From assembly GCA_964592235.1 (NCBI GenBank), contig CAZQCF010000013.1:1-64000 (forward strand): 64,000 bases of DNA, read 5' to 3'. Under the pieces are notes generated by a model. The model saw only the letters and a program-made list of their open reading frames with translations, did no database searches and was not told the origin of the DNA. Of this stretch, positions 32,815 through 41,197 are shown in pieces. Both the position numbers and the translations under genes were made by a program. Each line of letters opens with the position of its first letter. The stretch's first letter is position 1. The DNA comes from PLA3 sp964592235 (lineage in GTDB: Bacteria > Planctomycetota > Phycisphaerae > UBA1845 > UTPLA1).

Positions 32815-34341
32815 ATGTCGTTTTCGAACGTGGCCGCGGAGCTGAATCGGATTCGCCGGGCGAGCGCCCCGCCGCCCGAGCGCGTGTGCGATCGCACGGC
32901 GCGGTTTGACACGCCGCTCATCCCCGCGACGCCGGATTCCGAATCGAGCAGCCGCAACGACGCGGCGCACGTACTCAAATACGACGGATTGACGATCCAC
33001 TACGCCGACCGCCCCTCGCTCGACACGCAGTTGAAGGACATCCTGGGGCAACGGATCTACGACTTCACGCCGCGCCGGCCCGACCCGCTCATCATCGACG
33101 GTGGTGCGTCAATCGGCGTGGCGGCCCTCGCATGGAAACGCGAGATTCCGGCGGCGCGCATTCTCTGCTTCGAGCCGGATCACACGGCGCTGCGGTTGCT
33201 GCGACGCAACCTCGCGGCGAACGGCCACACCGATATCACCATCGTGGAAGCCGGGCTGTCCGACCGCGACGGCGCGGCCGCGTTTCGATCCGACGGGGCG
33301 GATGGCGGACGTATGACGGCACATGCGCCGTCGAACAGTGCGGCGAGTCGCCATGCGGTCCCGACGACCCGATTGAGCCGCTTCATTGACGGGCCGGTCG
33401 CTCTGATCAAGCTGAACATCGAGGGCCAGGAGCTGCCCGTGCTGCGCGAGCTGGAGGCCGCGTCGAAATTGCAGCACGTCGAGCGCGTCATTCTTGAGTA
33501 CCACGGCTGGCCGGACGCGCCGCAGGGGCTGGGGCAGATTCTCGACGTGCTGGCGCGGCACGGCTTTCGCTATCTCCTTCACGACTTTGACCGGGCGACC
33601 AATCCCGCAACGAAGCCGCCGTTTCGTCTTCGCGCTGCGCCGTGGTTCTGTCTCGTGTATGCCGAGCGGAAGGGCGAGCCGTCTCGACGCGGGGCCGTAC
33701 AGTTCGGCGACCTGCGCCGGGTGACGCCGGTCAGCCGCGTCTTCGGGCTGGATCGCGGCGCGCCGGTCGATCGCTACTACATTGAGCGATTCCTCGCGAC
33801 CCATTCGGGGGACATCCGAGGCACCGTGCTGGAAGTCGCCGACGATGCGTACACGCGGCGCTTCGGCGGCGAGCGCGTCACGCAGCGCGAAATCCTGTTC
33901 GCCCCGCCCGGCCATCGCCGCGCGACGTACATCGCCGATCTCGGCGCGCCGCGGGCATTGCCGGCCGATGCGTTCGACTGCATGATCCTGACGCAGACGC
34001 TGCACTGCATCTACGATATTCAGACCGCCGTCAAGAACTGTTTCCGTGCCATGCGGCCCGGTGGTGTCCTGCTTGCCACGCTGCCCGGCATCAGCCAGAT
34101 CAGCCGGTACGACATGGACCGCTGGGGCGACTTCTGGCGGCTCACGACCGCCTCGGCCCGACGGCTCTTCGGGGATGTCTTCGGCGCGGCACGCATGCAG
34201 GTCGCCGCGCACGGCAACGCCCTCGCCGCGACGGCCTTCCTCCACGGGCTTTGCACCGAAGAACTCGACCCGTTTGAACTCGATCACGTCGATCCCGACT
34301 ACGAACTGCTTATCACCGTTCGCGCGGAGAAGGGCGCCTGA
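32815..34341 (+). CDS. FkbM methyltransferase fused to a second methyltransferase
   Basis: The 508-residue protein contains two SAM-dependent methyltransferase units. Residues 60-282 are FkbM-like: IIDGGASIGVAALAWKREIP (93-112), CFEPDHTALRLL, LIKLNIEGQELPVLREL and VILEYHG. Residues 300-505 match the short cluster-associated family seen next to glycosyltransferases: DRGAPVDRYYIERFLATHSG, RRFGGERVTQREI, FDCMILTQTLHCIYD, RPGGVLLATLPGISQISRYDMDRWGD. The second unit has no clear glycine-rich motif I (VLEVADDAY). It starts four bases after the sulfotransferase. Confidence 0.82.
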   Translation: MSFSNVAAELNRIRRASAPPPERVCDRTARFDTPLIPATPDSESSSRNDAAHVLKYDGLTIHYADRPSLDTQLKDILGQRIYDFTPRRPDPLIIDGGASIGVAALAWKREIPAARILCFEPDHTALRLLRRNLAANGHTDITIVEAGLSDRDGAAAFRSDGADGGRMTAHAPSNSAASRHAVPTTRLSRFIDGPVALIKLNIEGQELPVLRELEAASKLQHVERVILEYHGWPDAPQGLGQILDVLARHGFRYLLHDFDRATNPATKPPFRLRAAPWFCLVYAERKGEPSRRGAVQFGDLRRVTPVSRVFGLDRGAPVDRYYIERFLATHSGDIRGTVLEVADDAYTRRFGGERVTQREILFAPPGHRRATYIADLGAPRALPADAFDCMILTQTLHCIYDIQTAVKNCFRAMRPGGVLLATLPGISQISRYDMDRWGDFWRLTTASARRLFGDVFGAARMQVAAHGNALAATAFLHGLCTEELDPFELDHVDPDYELLITVRAEKGA

Positions 34342-35429
34342 TGGCCATCGTACTGCTTTATCACCGCGTGGCGGAGCTCGCGACCGATCCGCAACTGCTC
34401 GCCGTTACGCCGCAGCGATTTGACGAGCATCTGCATGCTCTGCGACGCATCGCGCGAATCGTTCCGCTGGGCCAACTGGTTCGCGGCGTTCGAGAGGGAA
34501 TCGTTCCCGATCGGGCCGTGGCCATCACGTTTGACGACGGGTATACCGACAACCTGACACACGCCGCGCCGCTGTTGCGAAGGCACGGCGCCCCCGCGAC
34601 CGTCTTTGTGACCGCGCGCGGCGAGCGCGTGCGTCACGAGTTCTGGTGGGACGATCTCGAGCGCCTGTTACTTCACGATGCGCCGCTGCCCACCGAGCTG
34701 TCGCTTCACGTTGACGGACACGATCATGACTGGTCGCTGCCTGACATCAACCAGTCGCCGCGGTTCGAACCGAAATGGAATGTACTCTCCGACCGCTCGC
34801 CACGACCGCGCGAGGCGCTCTATCTCTTCTTATCGAAATTGCTTCGCCCCCTTTGCGAAGTTCGTCGCCGTGCGGTGCTGGATTCGCTGGCGGCGTGGGC
34901 AGGACTCCCCGTCGGGGGGCGGCCGACTCATGCTACGATGACCGATGCACAGCTCAATCAACTGTCGGCCGACGGCCTCGTTGAAATCGGCGCGCACACC
35001 GTGACGCATCCGGTACTCGCGGACCGGTCGCGCGACGAGCAGCGATTTGAACTGGCAGAGAGCCGCCGGCGGCTGGAGGATGTTCTCAACAGGCCCGTGC
35101 GATCGTTCGCGTACCCATTCGGCTGCCGGGCGGATTTCAACGACGTAACAATTGAAATGGCCCGCGAGGCCGGGTTCGCGAGCGCGTGCGCGAACACCGG
35201 GCGCGAACCCTCCTCCAGCGCGATCGTTACGGCGTCAAGCGATCTGTATCGCCTGCCGCGTGCGGTCGTGAGAAACGTCAGCGGTGATGAACTCGCGCGG
35301 CAGTTGACCCATGTTTGGGAACAGTTTCCAGCCGACCCGGCGCGCAGCAACGCTCGTTCCGAGGCGCGACCGGGTGCCCTGCACGGTGCGAAGCCCGCGC
35401 GAACTGAACCGTCCTGCGCTGCGTCATGA
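34341..35429 (+). CDS. Polysaccharide deacetylase (NodB domain)
   Basis: The 362-residue enzyme has the NodB metal and catalytic motifs: AITFDDGYTDN (Asp65, Asp66) and GAHTVTHPVL (His219, His223). It begins MAIVLLYHRVAE, as in bacterial exopolysaccharide deacetylases, and ends with the SSDLYRLPR pattern. A substitute for the second metal ligand cannot be seen. It would remove N- or O-acetyl groups from a glycan. No signal peptide is evident, so it may act on cytosolic intermediates. It overlaps the previous stop by one base (TGATG). Confidence 0.88.
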   Translation: MAIVLLYHRVAELATDPQLLAVTPQRFDEHLHALRRIARIVPLGQLVRGVREGIVPDRAVAITFDDGYTDNLTHAAPLLRRHGAPATVFVTARGERVRHEFWWDDLERLLLHDAPLPTELSLHVDGHDHDWSLPDINQSPRFEPKWNVLSDRSPRPREALYLFLSKLLRPLCEVRRRAVLDSLAAWAGLPVGGRPTHATMTDAQLNQLSADGLVEIGAHTVTHPVLADRSRDEQRFELAESRRRLEDVLNRPVRSFAYPFGCRADFNDVTIEMAREAGFASACANTGREPSSSAIVTASSDLYRLPRAVVRNVSGDELARQLTHVWEQFPADPARSNARSEARPGALHGAKPARTEPSCAAS

Positions 35430-35460
35430 GCCGTCCGCAGCCAGCACGGACCCCGCACAC

Positions 35461-36942
35461 ATGAATCAATCGTCGCTCGACATCCTTCAGATCAGCACGG
35501 CCGACCGACTCGGCGGGGCGGAGCGCGTCGCGCTCAATCTGCATCGCGGCTATCGCGCGGCGGGAGCCGGCGCCACGCTGGCCGTGGGGCGACGTTACAC
35601 GCATGAACCCGGCGTCGTGGAGATGCGACACGATGTTGCCGGTTCGATGTGGCGCCGCTCGATGTGGCGGGTCCATCACGCGATGCAACCGTACTATGGG
35701 CGATCCTCCATCGCGCGGCGACTGGCGCGCGCGTCGCACCAACTGGCCGCGCCGCAGGGAAAGCGCGACGAGGCCGCAGGGCTGGAGAACTTCGACTACC
35801 CGGGAATCTGGAATCTCCTGAATCGCCTGCCCGTGCTGCCGGATGTCATTCAACTGCACAACCTGCACGGGGGTTATTTCGATCTTCGCGCGCTGCCAAT
35901 GCTTTCGTCGCGCGCGCCGCTCGTGCTGACGCTTCACGACGCGTGGCTGCTCACCGGGCACTGCGCGCATTCGCTCGGTTGCGAGCGATGGCGTACCGGC
36001 TGCGGGGCGTGCCCCGATCTGACGATCTACCCCGCGATTCGCCGCGACGGCTCGGCCGAAAACTGGCGACGAAAGCGCGACATCTACTCGCAGTGCAAGC
36101 TCCACGTTTCGACGCCTTCGCAGTGGCTGATGCGGCAGGTCGAGCAGTCGATGTTGTGGCCGGCGATCGCCGAAGCGCGGGTCATCCCCAACGGCATCGA
36201 TACCGAGGTGTTTGCACCCGGTGACCGCGCCGCCGCGCGCGCGGCGCTGGGTCTGCCGCACGATGCGCACATCCTTCTTTTTGCCGGGCTGGGCGCGACG
36301 ACTAACCGATTCAAGGATGTCGCAACGCTTCGGGCGGCGGCTGAAAGACTACCGGCGTTGCTTGCGCCGCCCGGGACGGGGGGAGCCGCCGCATCGTCGC
36401 CGCGGCCGATCCGTCTCATCGTTCTGGGCGAGCGAAACGCCCTCGACCCGATCACCGGCGCGACGATTCAATGTGTTCCGCCGGAGCATGATCCCTATCG
36501 CGTAGTACTCTGGTATCGCGCGGCCGACTTATACGTTCATGCGGCTAACGCCGACACGTTCCCCAACACGGTGCTGGAGGCGCAGGCCTGCGGGACGCCG
36601 GCCGTTGCAACCGCCGTCGGGGGCATTATTGAGCAAATCGAGTCGCTGACGGTTCTGCCGGGGATCGTGGGCAGTCCGGTGGAGCGCGCAACGGGACTGC
36701 TGATGCCACCCGGCGACGCCGAAGCGTTGGCGCGAGGCATAAGAAAACTGCTAACCGACGACGCGCTTCGCCGCCGGTTAGCAGTCAATGGTGTGAAACA
36801 AGTTGCCTCGCGTTACCGGCTGGTCGATCAGGTCCAACACTACCTGGACTGGTTCGGTGCGCTGGGAGCGGGGCCAAGGCACGACGCAAAACGCCCGCTT
36901 GGAGCGATCGCGCGCAGGCATCAGGCGAGATCCCCTGCCTGA
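35461..36942 (+). CDS. Glycosyltransferase family 4 (GT-B)
   Basis: The 493-residue enzyme starts LDILQISTADRLGGAERVALNLHRGYRAAGAGATL and has VIQLHNLHGGYFDLRALPML, LTLHDAWLLTGHCAHSLGC, VIPNGIDTEVFAPG and HAANADTFPNTVLEAQACGTPAVATAVGG, which are donor-side GT4 signatures. A Cys-rich stretch (CAHSLGCERWRTGCGACPD) is common in this subfamily. ATG 35461 lies 31 bp after the deacetylase gene and closes the rightward glycan run. Confidence 0.9.
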   Translation: MNQSSLDILQISTADRLGGAERVALNLHRGYRAAGAGATLAVGRRYTHEPGVVEMRHDVAGSMWRRSMWRVHHAMQPYYGRSSIARRLARASHQLAAPQGKRDEAAGLENFDYPGIWNLLNRLPVLPDVIQLHNLHGGYFDLRALPMLSSRAPLVLTLHDAWLLTGHCAHSLGCERWRTGCGACPDLTIYPAIRRDGSAENWRRKRDIYSQCKLHVSTPSQWLMRQVEQSMLWPAIAEARVIPNGIDTEVFAPGDRAAARAALGLPHDAHILLFAGLGATTNRFKDVATLRAAAERLPALLAPPGTGGAAASSPRPIRLIVLGERNALDPITGATIQCVPPEHDPYRVVLWYRAADLYVHAANADTFPNTVLEAQACGTPAVATAVGGIIEQIESLTVLPGIVGSPVERATGLLMPPGDAEALARGIRKLLTDDALRRRLAVNGVKQVASRYRLVDQVQHYLDWFGALGAGPRHDAKRPLGAIARRHQARSPA

Positions 36943-36955
36943 TCGCCGAACCCGC

Positions 36956-37300
36956 TTAGCGGGCGGCGCTGCGGACCGTGCTGATCATCGCGTTGACGTT
37001 GCCGTTGAAGACGCGGGTCAGCATGTCCTTGACGAGCTTCTTGTGGACGACCTCGGGCTTGTCCTTGGTCTTGTAGATGAAGGCCTTGCCGACGGGGCCT
37101 TTCTCGCGCGTGACGTAGTTCTTGTGCTCGAGGCGCGTCAGGAGCGTCACGACCGAGCCGTGCGCCATCGGGCGATACTTGAGCATCATCTGGCGAATCT
37201 GACGCGCCGTCGTCGGGCCCAGCTTCCAGATGCAGGCCAGCACGTCGAGTTCGGCCGGCGGCAGCGTTCCCTTTGCGTTCGATGATTTCTTCCTAGCCAT
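36956..37300 (-). CDS. BlaI/MecI/CopY-family winged-helix repressor
   Basis: The 114-residue protein has the BlaI-type DNA-binding layout: LPPAELDVLACIWKLGPTTARQIRQMM, then MAHGSVVTLLTRLEHKNYVTREKGPVGKAFIYKTK. A Lys-rich N-terminus precedes it. The sensor BlaR1/MecR1 and a beta-lactamase are not nearby. In planctomycetes and others orphan BlaI-like proteins control efflux, copper or cell-wall genes; the target here is unknown. The start is ATG 37300; a longer frame to 37486 lacks support. Confidence 0.85.
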   Translation of the reverse strand: MARKKSSNAKGTLPPAELDVLACIWKLGPTTARQIRQMMLKYRPMAHGSVVTLLTRLEHKNYVTREKGPVGKAFIYKTKDKPEVVHKKLVKDMLTRVFNGNVNAMISTVRSAAR

Positions 37301-37638
37301 GTGTTTACTACCCTCTCTGGTTGGTGTGGAATGGTAACTTGGGATCGGATTCTCCGGATCCCCGACCGCGCCTTTTTGACGCACGTCGCTCGAAAGTCCA
37401 CGTTTTTCTCTTTCGAGCAGGGGAGCATAAGGGAACAAACCAGACAAGGGAAGCGCTGTGGGAGAAAAATTTTTGTGCCAGGTCACAATTCAGTAAAACT
37501 AAGTAAAATCACAACCCACCCCCGCGCCGGGCAGCACGCGTCCGCCGGGGTAGAATTACCCACTATTGCCTATTCTGTATTTCGTGTAACAATCGATGCA
37601 ATCGTCCCACATGAAACATAACGCAATCCGACCGATTC
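37301..37638. other. Intergenic region with an inverted repeat
   Basis: About 340 bp between the divergent BlaI-like and GGQ-protein genes. It is less GC-rich than the flanks. GCTCGAAAG (37388-37396) and CTTTCGAGC (37410-37418) form a perfect 9-bp inverted repeat with a 13-bp spacer holding GTTTTT, about 90-120 bp before the BlaI-like start. It could be an operator or a leader hairpin. No canonical TACA-TGTA BlaI box is seen. Confidence 0.5.
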
Positions 37639-38169
37639 ATGACACGTTCGCACCGAAACGCGATTCTCACTGCGACCGACGCTCAATTGCTCGCTCAATG
37701 CGAGGTCGATACCTATCGCGCCAGCGGTCCGGGTGGACAAAAACGCAATAAGACCAGCTCCGCCGTAAGGCTTCGGCACCTAGAATCCGGCCAGATCGTC
37801 ATCGCCGAGGAGAGCCGGTCACAACATGAGAATAAAGCTCGTGCCCTGCGAAGGTTACGACTCGCCCTGGCACTCAACCACCGTTGCAAGCCATCGACCG
37901 ATAACGCGCTGGAGACGATCCGCCAGTTTGTAACAAGCGCGGGGAGAATTGAAATCAGCGCGCGAAACGATCATTTCCCGCTTTTCGTCGCCGATGTCCT
38001 CGACCTCGTCGCCGCCACAAACGGTCAAATGCGCGAAACCGCCCAGATTCTGGGAATTTCAACCAGCCAGTTGTCGCGGTTCCTAACCTCTCATGCGAAG
38101 ATTCTAACTGCGGTGAACGATCTTCGAAAAGCAGCCAATCTGCCGCCGCTTAGACCCTCCACGGACTAA
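37639..38169 (+). CDS. Peptide-chain-release-factor-like GGQ protein
   Basis: The 176-residue protein carries the RF-1 domain catalytic loop RASGPGGQKRNKTSSAVRL with GGQ at 32-34, which enters the ribosomal peptidyl-transferase centre in release factors. It lacks the stop-codon-reading domains, so it resembles ArfB/ICT1-like hydrolases and the release-factor-like proteins of planctomycetes. After about residue 125, MRETAQILGISTSQLSRFLTSHAKIL resembles a helix-turn-helix tail, ending NDLRKAANLPPLR. A role in freeing stalled ribosomes is inferred from the motif only. Confidence 0.85.
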   Translation: MTRSHRNAILTATDAQLLAQCEVDTYRASGPGGQKRNKTSSAVRLRHLESGQIVIAEESRSQHENKARALRRLRLALALNHRCKPSTDNALETIRQFVTSAGRIEISARNDHFPLFVADVLDLVAATNGQMRETAQILGISTSQLSRFLTSHAKILTAVNDLRKAANLPPLRPSTD

Positions 38170-38193
38170 CCTCGCAAGGTCCTGGGCGACGGT

Positions 38194-39255
38194 TCAAAAT
38201 CCCTCGGGCAGCGCGAAGTCCGCCACAAACACCTGGCTGCGCCCGCTTGGGCCGCGCTGGCTGGTCCACATCATCTTCGAGCCATCGGAATTGAAAACCG
38301 GCAATCCATCGAACCGCGCTCGATAGGTCACGCGCTGCTGCCGTCCCGTCTCGATATTGAGCAGATAGACCTCGTAGTTGCGATGCCCATGCAGGCTCGT
38401 CGTGAACACGATCGATCGGCCGTTGGGATGCCAGAACGGCGCCCAGTTGACGACGCTGCTATGCGTCGTGAGCTGCCGCTCGTTGCTGCCATCGGCGTTG
38501 ATCACGAACAGCTGCAGATGGTCATCCTGCAAGCGGTCGGCGCGGAAGATCACGCACTGGCCGTCGGGCGAGAAGAAGGGCCCGCCGTCGTAACCGGGCT
38601 TGTTGGTCAGTTGCCGTACGTTCGAGCCGTCGGCGTTCATCACGTACAGATCGGGATTCCCGCCACGATCGGACGTAAAGACGATGTACTTGCCATCGTG
38701 GGAAAACGACGCTTCGGCATCGTAGCCGACCGTGGTCGTAAGCTGCCGGGGGTTATCGCCGTTCAGATCTGCCGCGAGGATGTCCATTCCGCCGGGCATG
38801 TTCCACGTGTAATTGCTGCCGGTGCGGTGGTAGAAGTTCGGATTCGGCAGCGAGGGGTTGAGATAACTTGATGCGTAGAGGATGCCGCCGCCGTCGGGGC
38901 GAAAGTAACCGCAGGTGCAGGCCCCGCCGGGCGGGCTGACGCGCCGAATCGTGTCGCGCTTCGCCGTGAACTGCTCCGTCAGTTCAAGCGTGTACATCTG
39001 GTACTCGCTCTCGCCGGGCGGATACGATTGAAAAATGATTCGCCGGCCGTCGGGTGAAAAATACGCCTCGCCCGAGTCGCCGATGTTCATCTGCTCGTCA
39101 GTGAGCTGGCGGATATTCGTGAGAATCTTCGCCTCGGCTTCGTCCCATTGCGCCTCCGGCGTCGCATCGACGAGAAGCTCGTAACCAGACGGGCCGCACC
39201 CGGCTGCCGCCGCGACGCAAAGAATACAAACAGTCAGGACTCGCATTCGCATCAA
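38194..39255 (-). CDS. TolB-like beta-propeller lipoprotein
   Basis: The 353-residue lipoprotein begins with a signal peptide and lipobox AAAGC, then several PD40/WD40-like repeats of the form AYFSPDGRRIIFQS, FSHDGKYIVFTSDRGGNPDLYVMNADGS and FSPDGQCVIFRADR. The repeats suggest a six- to seven-bladed propeller exposed outside the cytoplasmic membrane. The presence of NADGSNxRQLT between blades is typical of TolB-like proteins. No Pal or Tol genes are nearby, so the partner is unknown. Confidence 0.88.
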   Translation of the reverse strand: MMRMRVLTVCILCVAAAAGCGPSGYELLVDATPEAQWDEAEAKILTNIRQLTDEQMNIGDSGEAYFSPDGRRIIFQSYPPGESEYQMYTLELTEQFTAKRDTIRRVSPPGGACTCGYFRPDGGGILYASSYLNPSLPNPNFYHRTGSNYTWNMPGGMDILAADLNGDNPRQLTTTVGYDAEASFSHDGKYIVFTSDRGGNPDLYVMNADGSNVRQLTNKPGYDGGPFFSPDGQCVIFRADRLQDDHLQLFVINADGSNERQLTTHSSVVNWAPFWHPNGRSIVFTTSLHGHRNYEVYLLNIETGRQQRVTYRARFDGLPVFNSDGSKMMWTSQRGPSGRSQVFVADFALPEGF

Positions 39256-39278
39256 CCCATCCCCTCTGCCGGTGGGGC

Positions 39279-39307
39279 AGTATAGCCGGACCGCGATTGA
39301 AATCGAA
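39279..39307 (-). promoter_or_regulatory. Promoter of the propeller lipoprotein gene
   Basis: On the minus strand TTCGAT (39302-39307) and TATACT (39279-39284) are 17 bp apart, about 24 bp from the start codon at 39255. Confidence 0.5.
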
Positions 39308-39346
39308 CGCCGCGCCGACTAGACTAGCCCCCGCGAAGCAGGCTCA

Positions 39347-39361
39347 TGGCACGCCTCTTGC
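39347..39361 (+). promoter_or_regulatory. Sigma-54-type -24/-12 promoter
   Basis: TGGCAC (39347-39352) and TTGC (39358-39361) place GG and GC exactly 10 bases apart. The full match TGGCACG-N4-TTGC fits the RpoN consensus. The start codon at 39417 is 55 bp downstream. An enhancer-binding protein is required for such promoters; none is encoded in the window. Confidence 0.6.
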
Positions 39362-39416
39362 CTGATTCCGCGGGCAATCATTCCGCGCACAGCGCGGCTA
39401 GGAAGTTGGCGGTCGC

Positions 39417-40250
39417 TTGGAAATCACTCTCTTGTGCATCGGCGACGTGGTCGGCCGACCGGGCCGGTCGGTTGTCTCGCAGGCCATTCCGCGCCTCGTG
39501 AAGGAGCGCGGCGTCGATTGCGTCATTGCGAACGTGGAAAATGCCGCAGCCGGGTCGGGCCTGACTGAAGTGCTCTACCACAAGTTCGTGCGCTACGGCG
39601 TACACCTGATGACCGTCGGCGATCACATCTACCGCCGCGCGGAGATTCTCCCCGTGCTGGAGCGCAGTGACCGAATCGTGCGGCCGGCGAACTACCCCGC
39701 CGAATCGGTCGGGCACGAAGTAGCGATCTTTGATACGGCGAAAGGGCCGCGCGTCGCGGTGTTCTCGCTGATGGGCCGGCTCTTCATGAAACCGCCCTGC
39801 GATTGCGCGTTTCACGCGGCCGATCGGGTGCTGGCTCGGATTCCGCCGGACGTGAAGATCACCGTGGTAGACATGCACGCCGAGGCGACAAGCGAGAAGG
39901 TCGCGATGGGGTGGCACCTCGCGGGGCGGGCCAGCGTCGTGTTCGGTACGCATACGCACGTGCCGACGGCCGACGAGCGAATTCTAAGCGGCGGCACGGC
40001 GTACATCACCGACCTGGGAATGAGCGGGCCGTATGACAGCGTGCTGGGCCGGCGGAAGGATCGCGTGATGCGATCCATGATCACGGGCCTGCCGTGTCCG
40101 TTCGACGTGGCGACGGGCGACGCGCGGATGTGCGGCATCCTCGTGAAAGTCGAAGCCGAGACGGGCAAGGCGACGCACATCGAGCGCGTCTGCATTCACG
40201 GCCCCGAGGGCGCGCATCTCGAACCGGAAGAAGGCGACGAGCGGGATTGA
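39417..40250 (+). CDS. YmdB/TIGR00282-type metallophosphoesterase
   Basis: The 277-residue enzyme has the YmdB layout: LLCIGDVVGRPGR, VIANVENAAAGSGLT, HLMTVGDHIYRR, ITVVDMHAEATSEK and VVFGTHTHVPTADE, all metal ligands of a di-iron or di-manganese phosphodiesterase. B. subtilis YmdB hydrolyses cyclic nucleotides and affects biofilm formation. The start is TTG 39417 with AGGAAG about 12 bp upstream. A sigma-54-type promoter lies just before it, which is unusual for this family. Confidence 0.9.
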   Translation: MEITLLCIGDVVGRPGRSVVSQAIPRLVKERGVDCVIANVENAAAGSGLTEVLYHKFVRYGVHLMTVGDHIYRRAEILPVLERSDRIVRPANYPAESVGHEVAIFDTAKGPRVAVFSLMGRLFMKPPCDCAFHAADRVLARIPPDVKITVVDMHAEATSEKVAMGWHLAGRASVVFGTHTHVPTADERILSGGTAYITDLGMSGPYDSVLGRRKDRVMRSMITGLPCPFDVATGDARMCGILVKVEAETGKATHIERVCIHGPEGAHLEPEEGDERD

Positions 40251-40292
40251 TGGCGTGATTCCGTTCGACCGGAGGCTCTTGTTACATCACAG

Positions 40293-40390
40293 CTCCCTCT
40301 CCCTTCAAGGGAGAGGGCCGGGGTGAGGGTGCACACTCCGCCAATTCCGAATTCTCCCTCTCACCCAACCTCTCCCCCAAGGGGGAGAGG
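40293..40390. repeat. Inverted pair of C/T-rich palindromic repeats
   Basis: Two related units face each other: 40293-40330 (CTCTCCC-TTCAA-GGGAGAG hairpin plus GGTGAGGG) and 40354-40390 (its inverse, CTCTCCCCC-AA-GGGGGAGAG). This is a common REP-like intergenic motif in many bacteria. The right unit overlaps the 3' end of the VanZ gene. Confidence 0.85.
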
Positions 40391-40861
40391 AGCGTTGAAA
40401 TCCGCGCGTGCGATCATCGCGCGCGTCAACAGCCGCGCCGCTGACACGGCAATCAGCGCCCCCAGCGCGCCCGCCAAGCCCCCGATGCTGTTCATGCACA
40501 CGTCGCTCACACCGGGAAAGCGGCCCGGCACGAACACCTGCGCCCACTCGATGGCGACGCTCAATAGCGCGCCCAGCGTTGCGGCAAGCGGCAATGCGAA
40601 GCCTCGCCGAACGACCAGCGCCGCCGACGCCCAGAGCGCTGCCCCGACTGGCACGAACAGCAGCAAGTTGTTCAACATGTCGCGCGGGTTCGACAAGTGC
40701 CAGCTGAAATAACGATATCCGTCTAAGAAAGACGCGACCGGCGGGCGGCGGTGGTAAGGCATGGGCCAGAGCGTGCAGACCAGCACGCCGGCGATGACCA
40801 GGGCCGTGAACAGGAAGACCCCCGGGCGCAGCGGCCTCAAATCGAAGGATTTTATTGACAC
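40361..40861 (-). CDS. VanZ-family membrane protein
   Basis: The 166-residue protein has four membrane segments and VanZ features: MLNNLLLFVPVGAALW, SVAIEWAQVFVPGRFPGVSDVCMNSIGGLAGALGA. VanZ proteins confer low-level glycopeptide tolerance in some hosts, but the family role is broader. I start it at GTG 40861 because GAGGGGAG lies 6 bp upstream; TTG 40867 falls inside that site. The last residues (FNAPLPLGGEVG) are encoded by the palindromic repeat at 40354-40390. Confidence 0.85.
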   Translation of the reverse strand: MSIKSFDLRPLRPGVFLFTALVIAGVLVCTLWPMPYHRRPPVASFLDGYRYFSWHLSNPRDMLNNLLLFVPVGAALWASAALVVRRGFALPLAATLGALLSVAIEWAQVFVPGRFPGVSDVCMNSIGGLAGALGALIAVSAARLLTRAMIARADFNAPLPLGGEVG

Positions 40862-41144
40862 AATCAACTCCCCTCACGAATGCGAACACAGCCGCTCGTC
40901 TGCCGGCGGCATCAATTCGCACCTGCCAGACCGCGCGTGCTACCTTGCGCAATACCGGACACTTGCTCAACGTTTCTCGCGGTTCTCCGAGCGCTGACCG
41001 CCTCAATTATGGGCTTGGCCCCAACTGCCGCGACCATGCCGACGTTGACGGCTTGTTGAGATACAAGCACATGATAAGCGATCAAACTCCCAAAGCGTTA
41101 AGTAGAACCGCAGAAAGTTTCGTTTGTTGCACAGGAATCAGAAA
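40862..41144. other. Intergenic region, nothing recognised
   Basis: About 280 bp between VanZ and the two-hairpin repeat. No frame looks coding; GC content is moderate. Apart from the VanZ ribosome site I see no promoter, terminator or repeat. Confidence 0.4.
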
Positions 41145-41197
41145 GTGTGGGACCGGCTAATAGCCGGTCCCACACAGGCTATTAGCCTGTGCCACAC
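41145..41197. repeat. Two-hairpin palindromic repeat, copy B
   Basis: This 53-bp unit is the inverted copy of 23831-23883 with a single mismatch. The first 31 bases form a perfect 15+1+15 palindrome (GTGTGGGACCGGCTA and its complement); CACAGGCTA-T-TAGCCTGTG follows. Confidence 0.9.
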
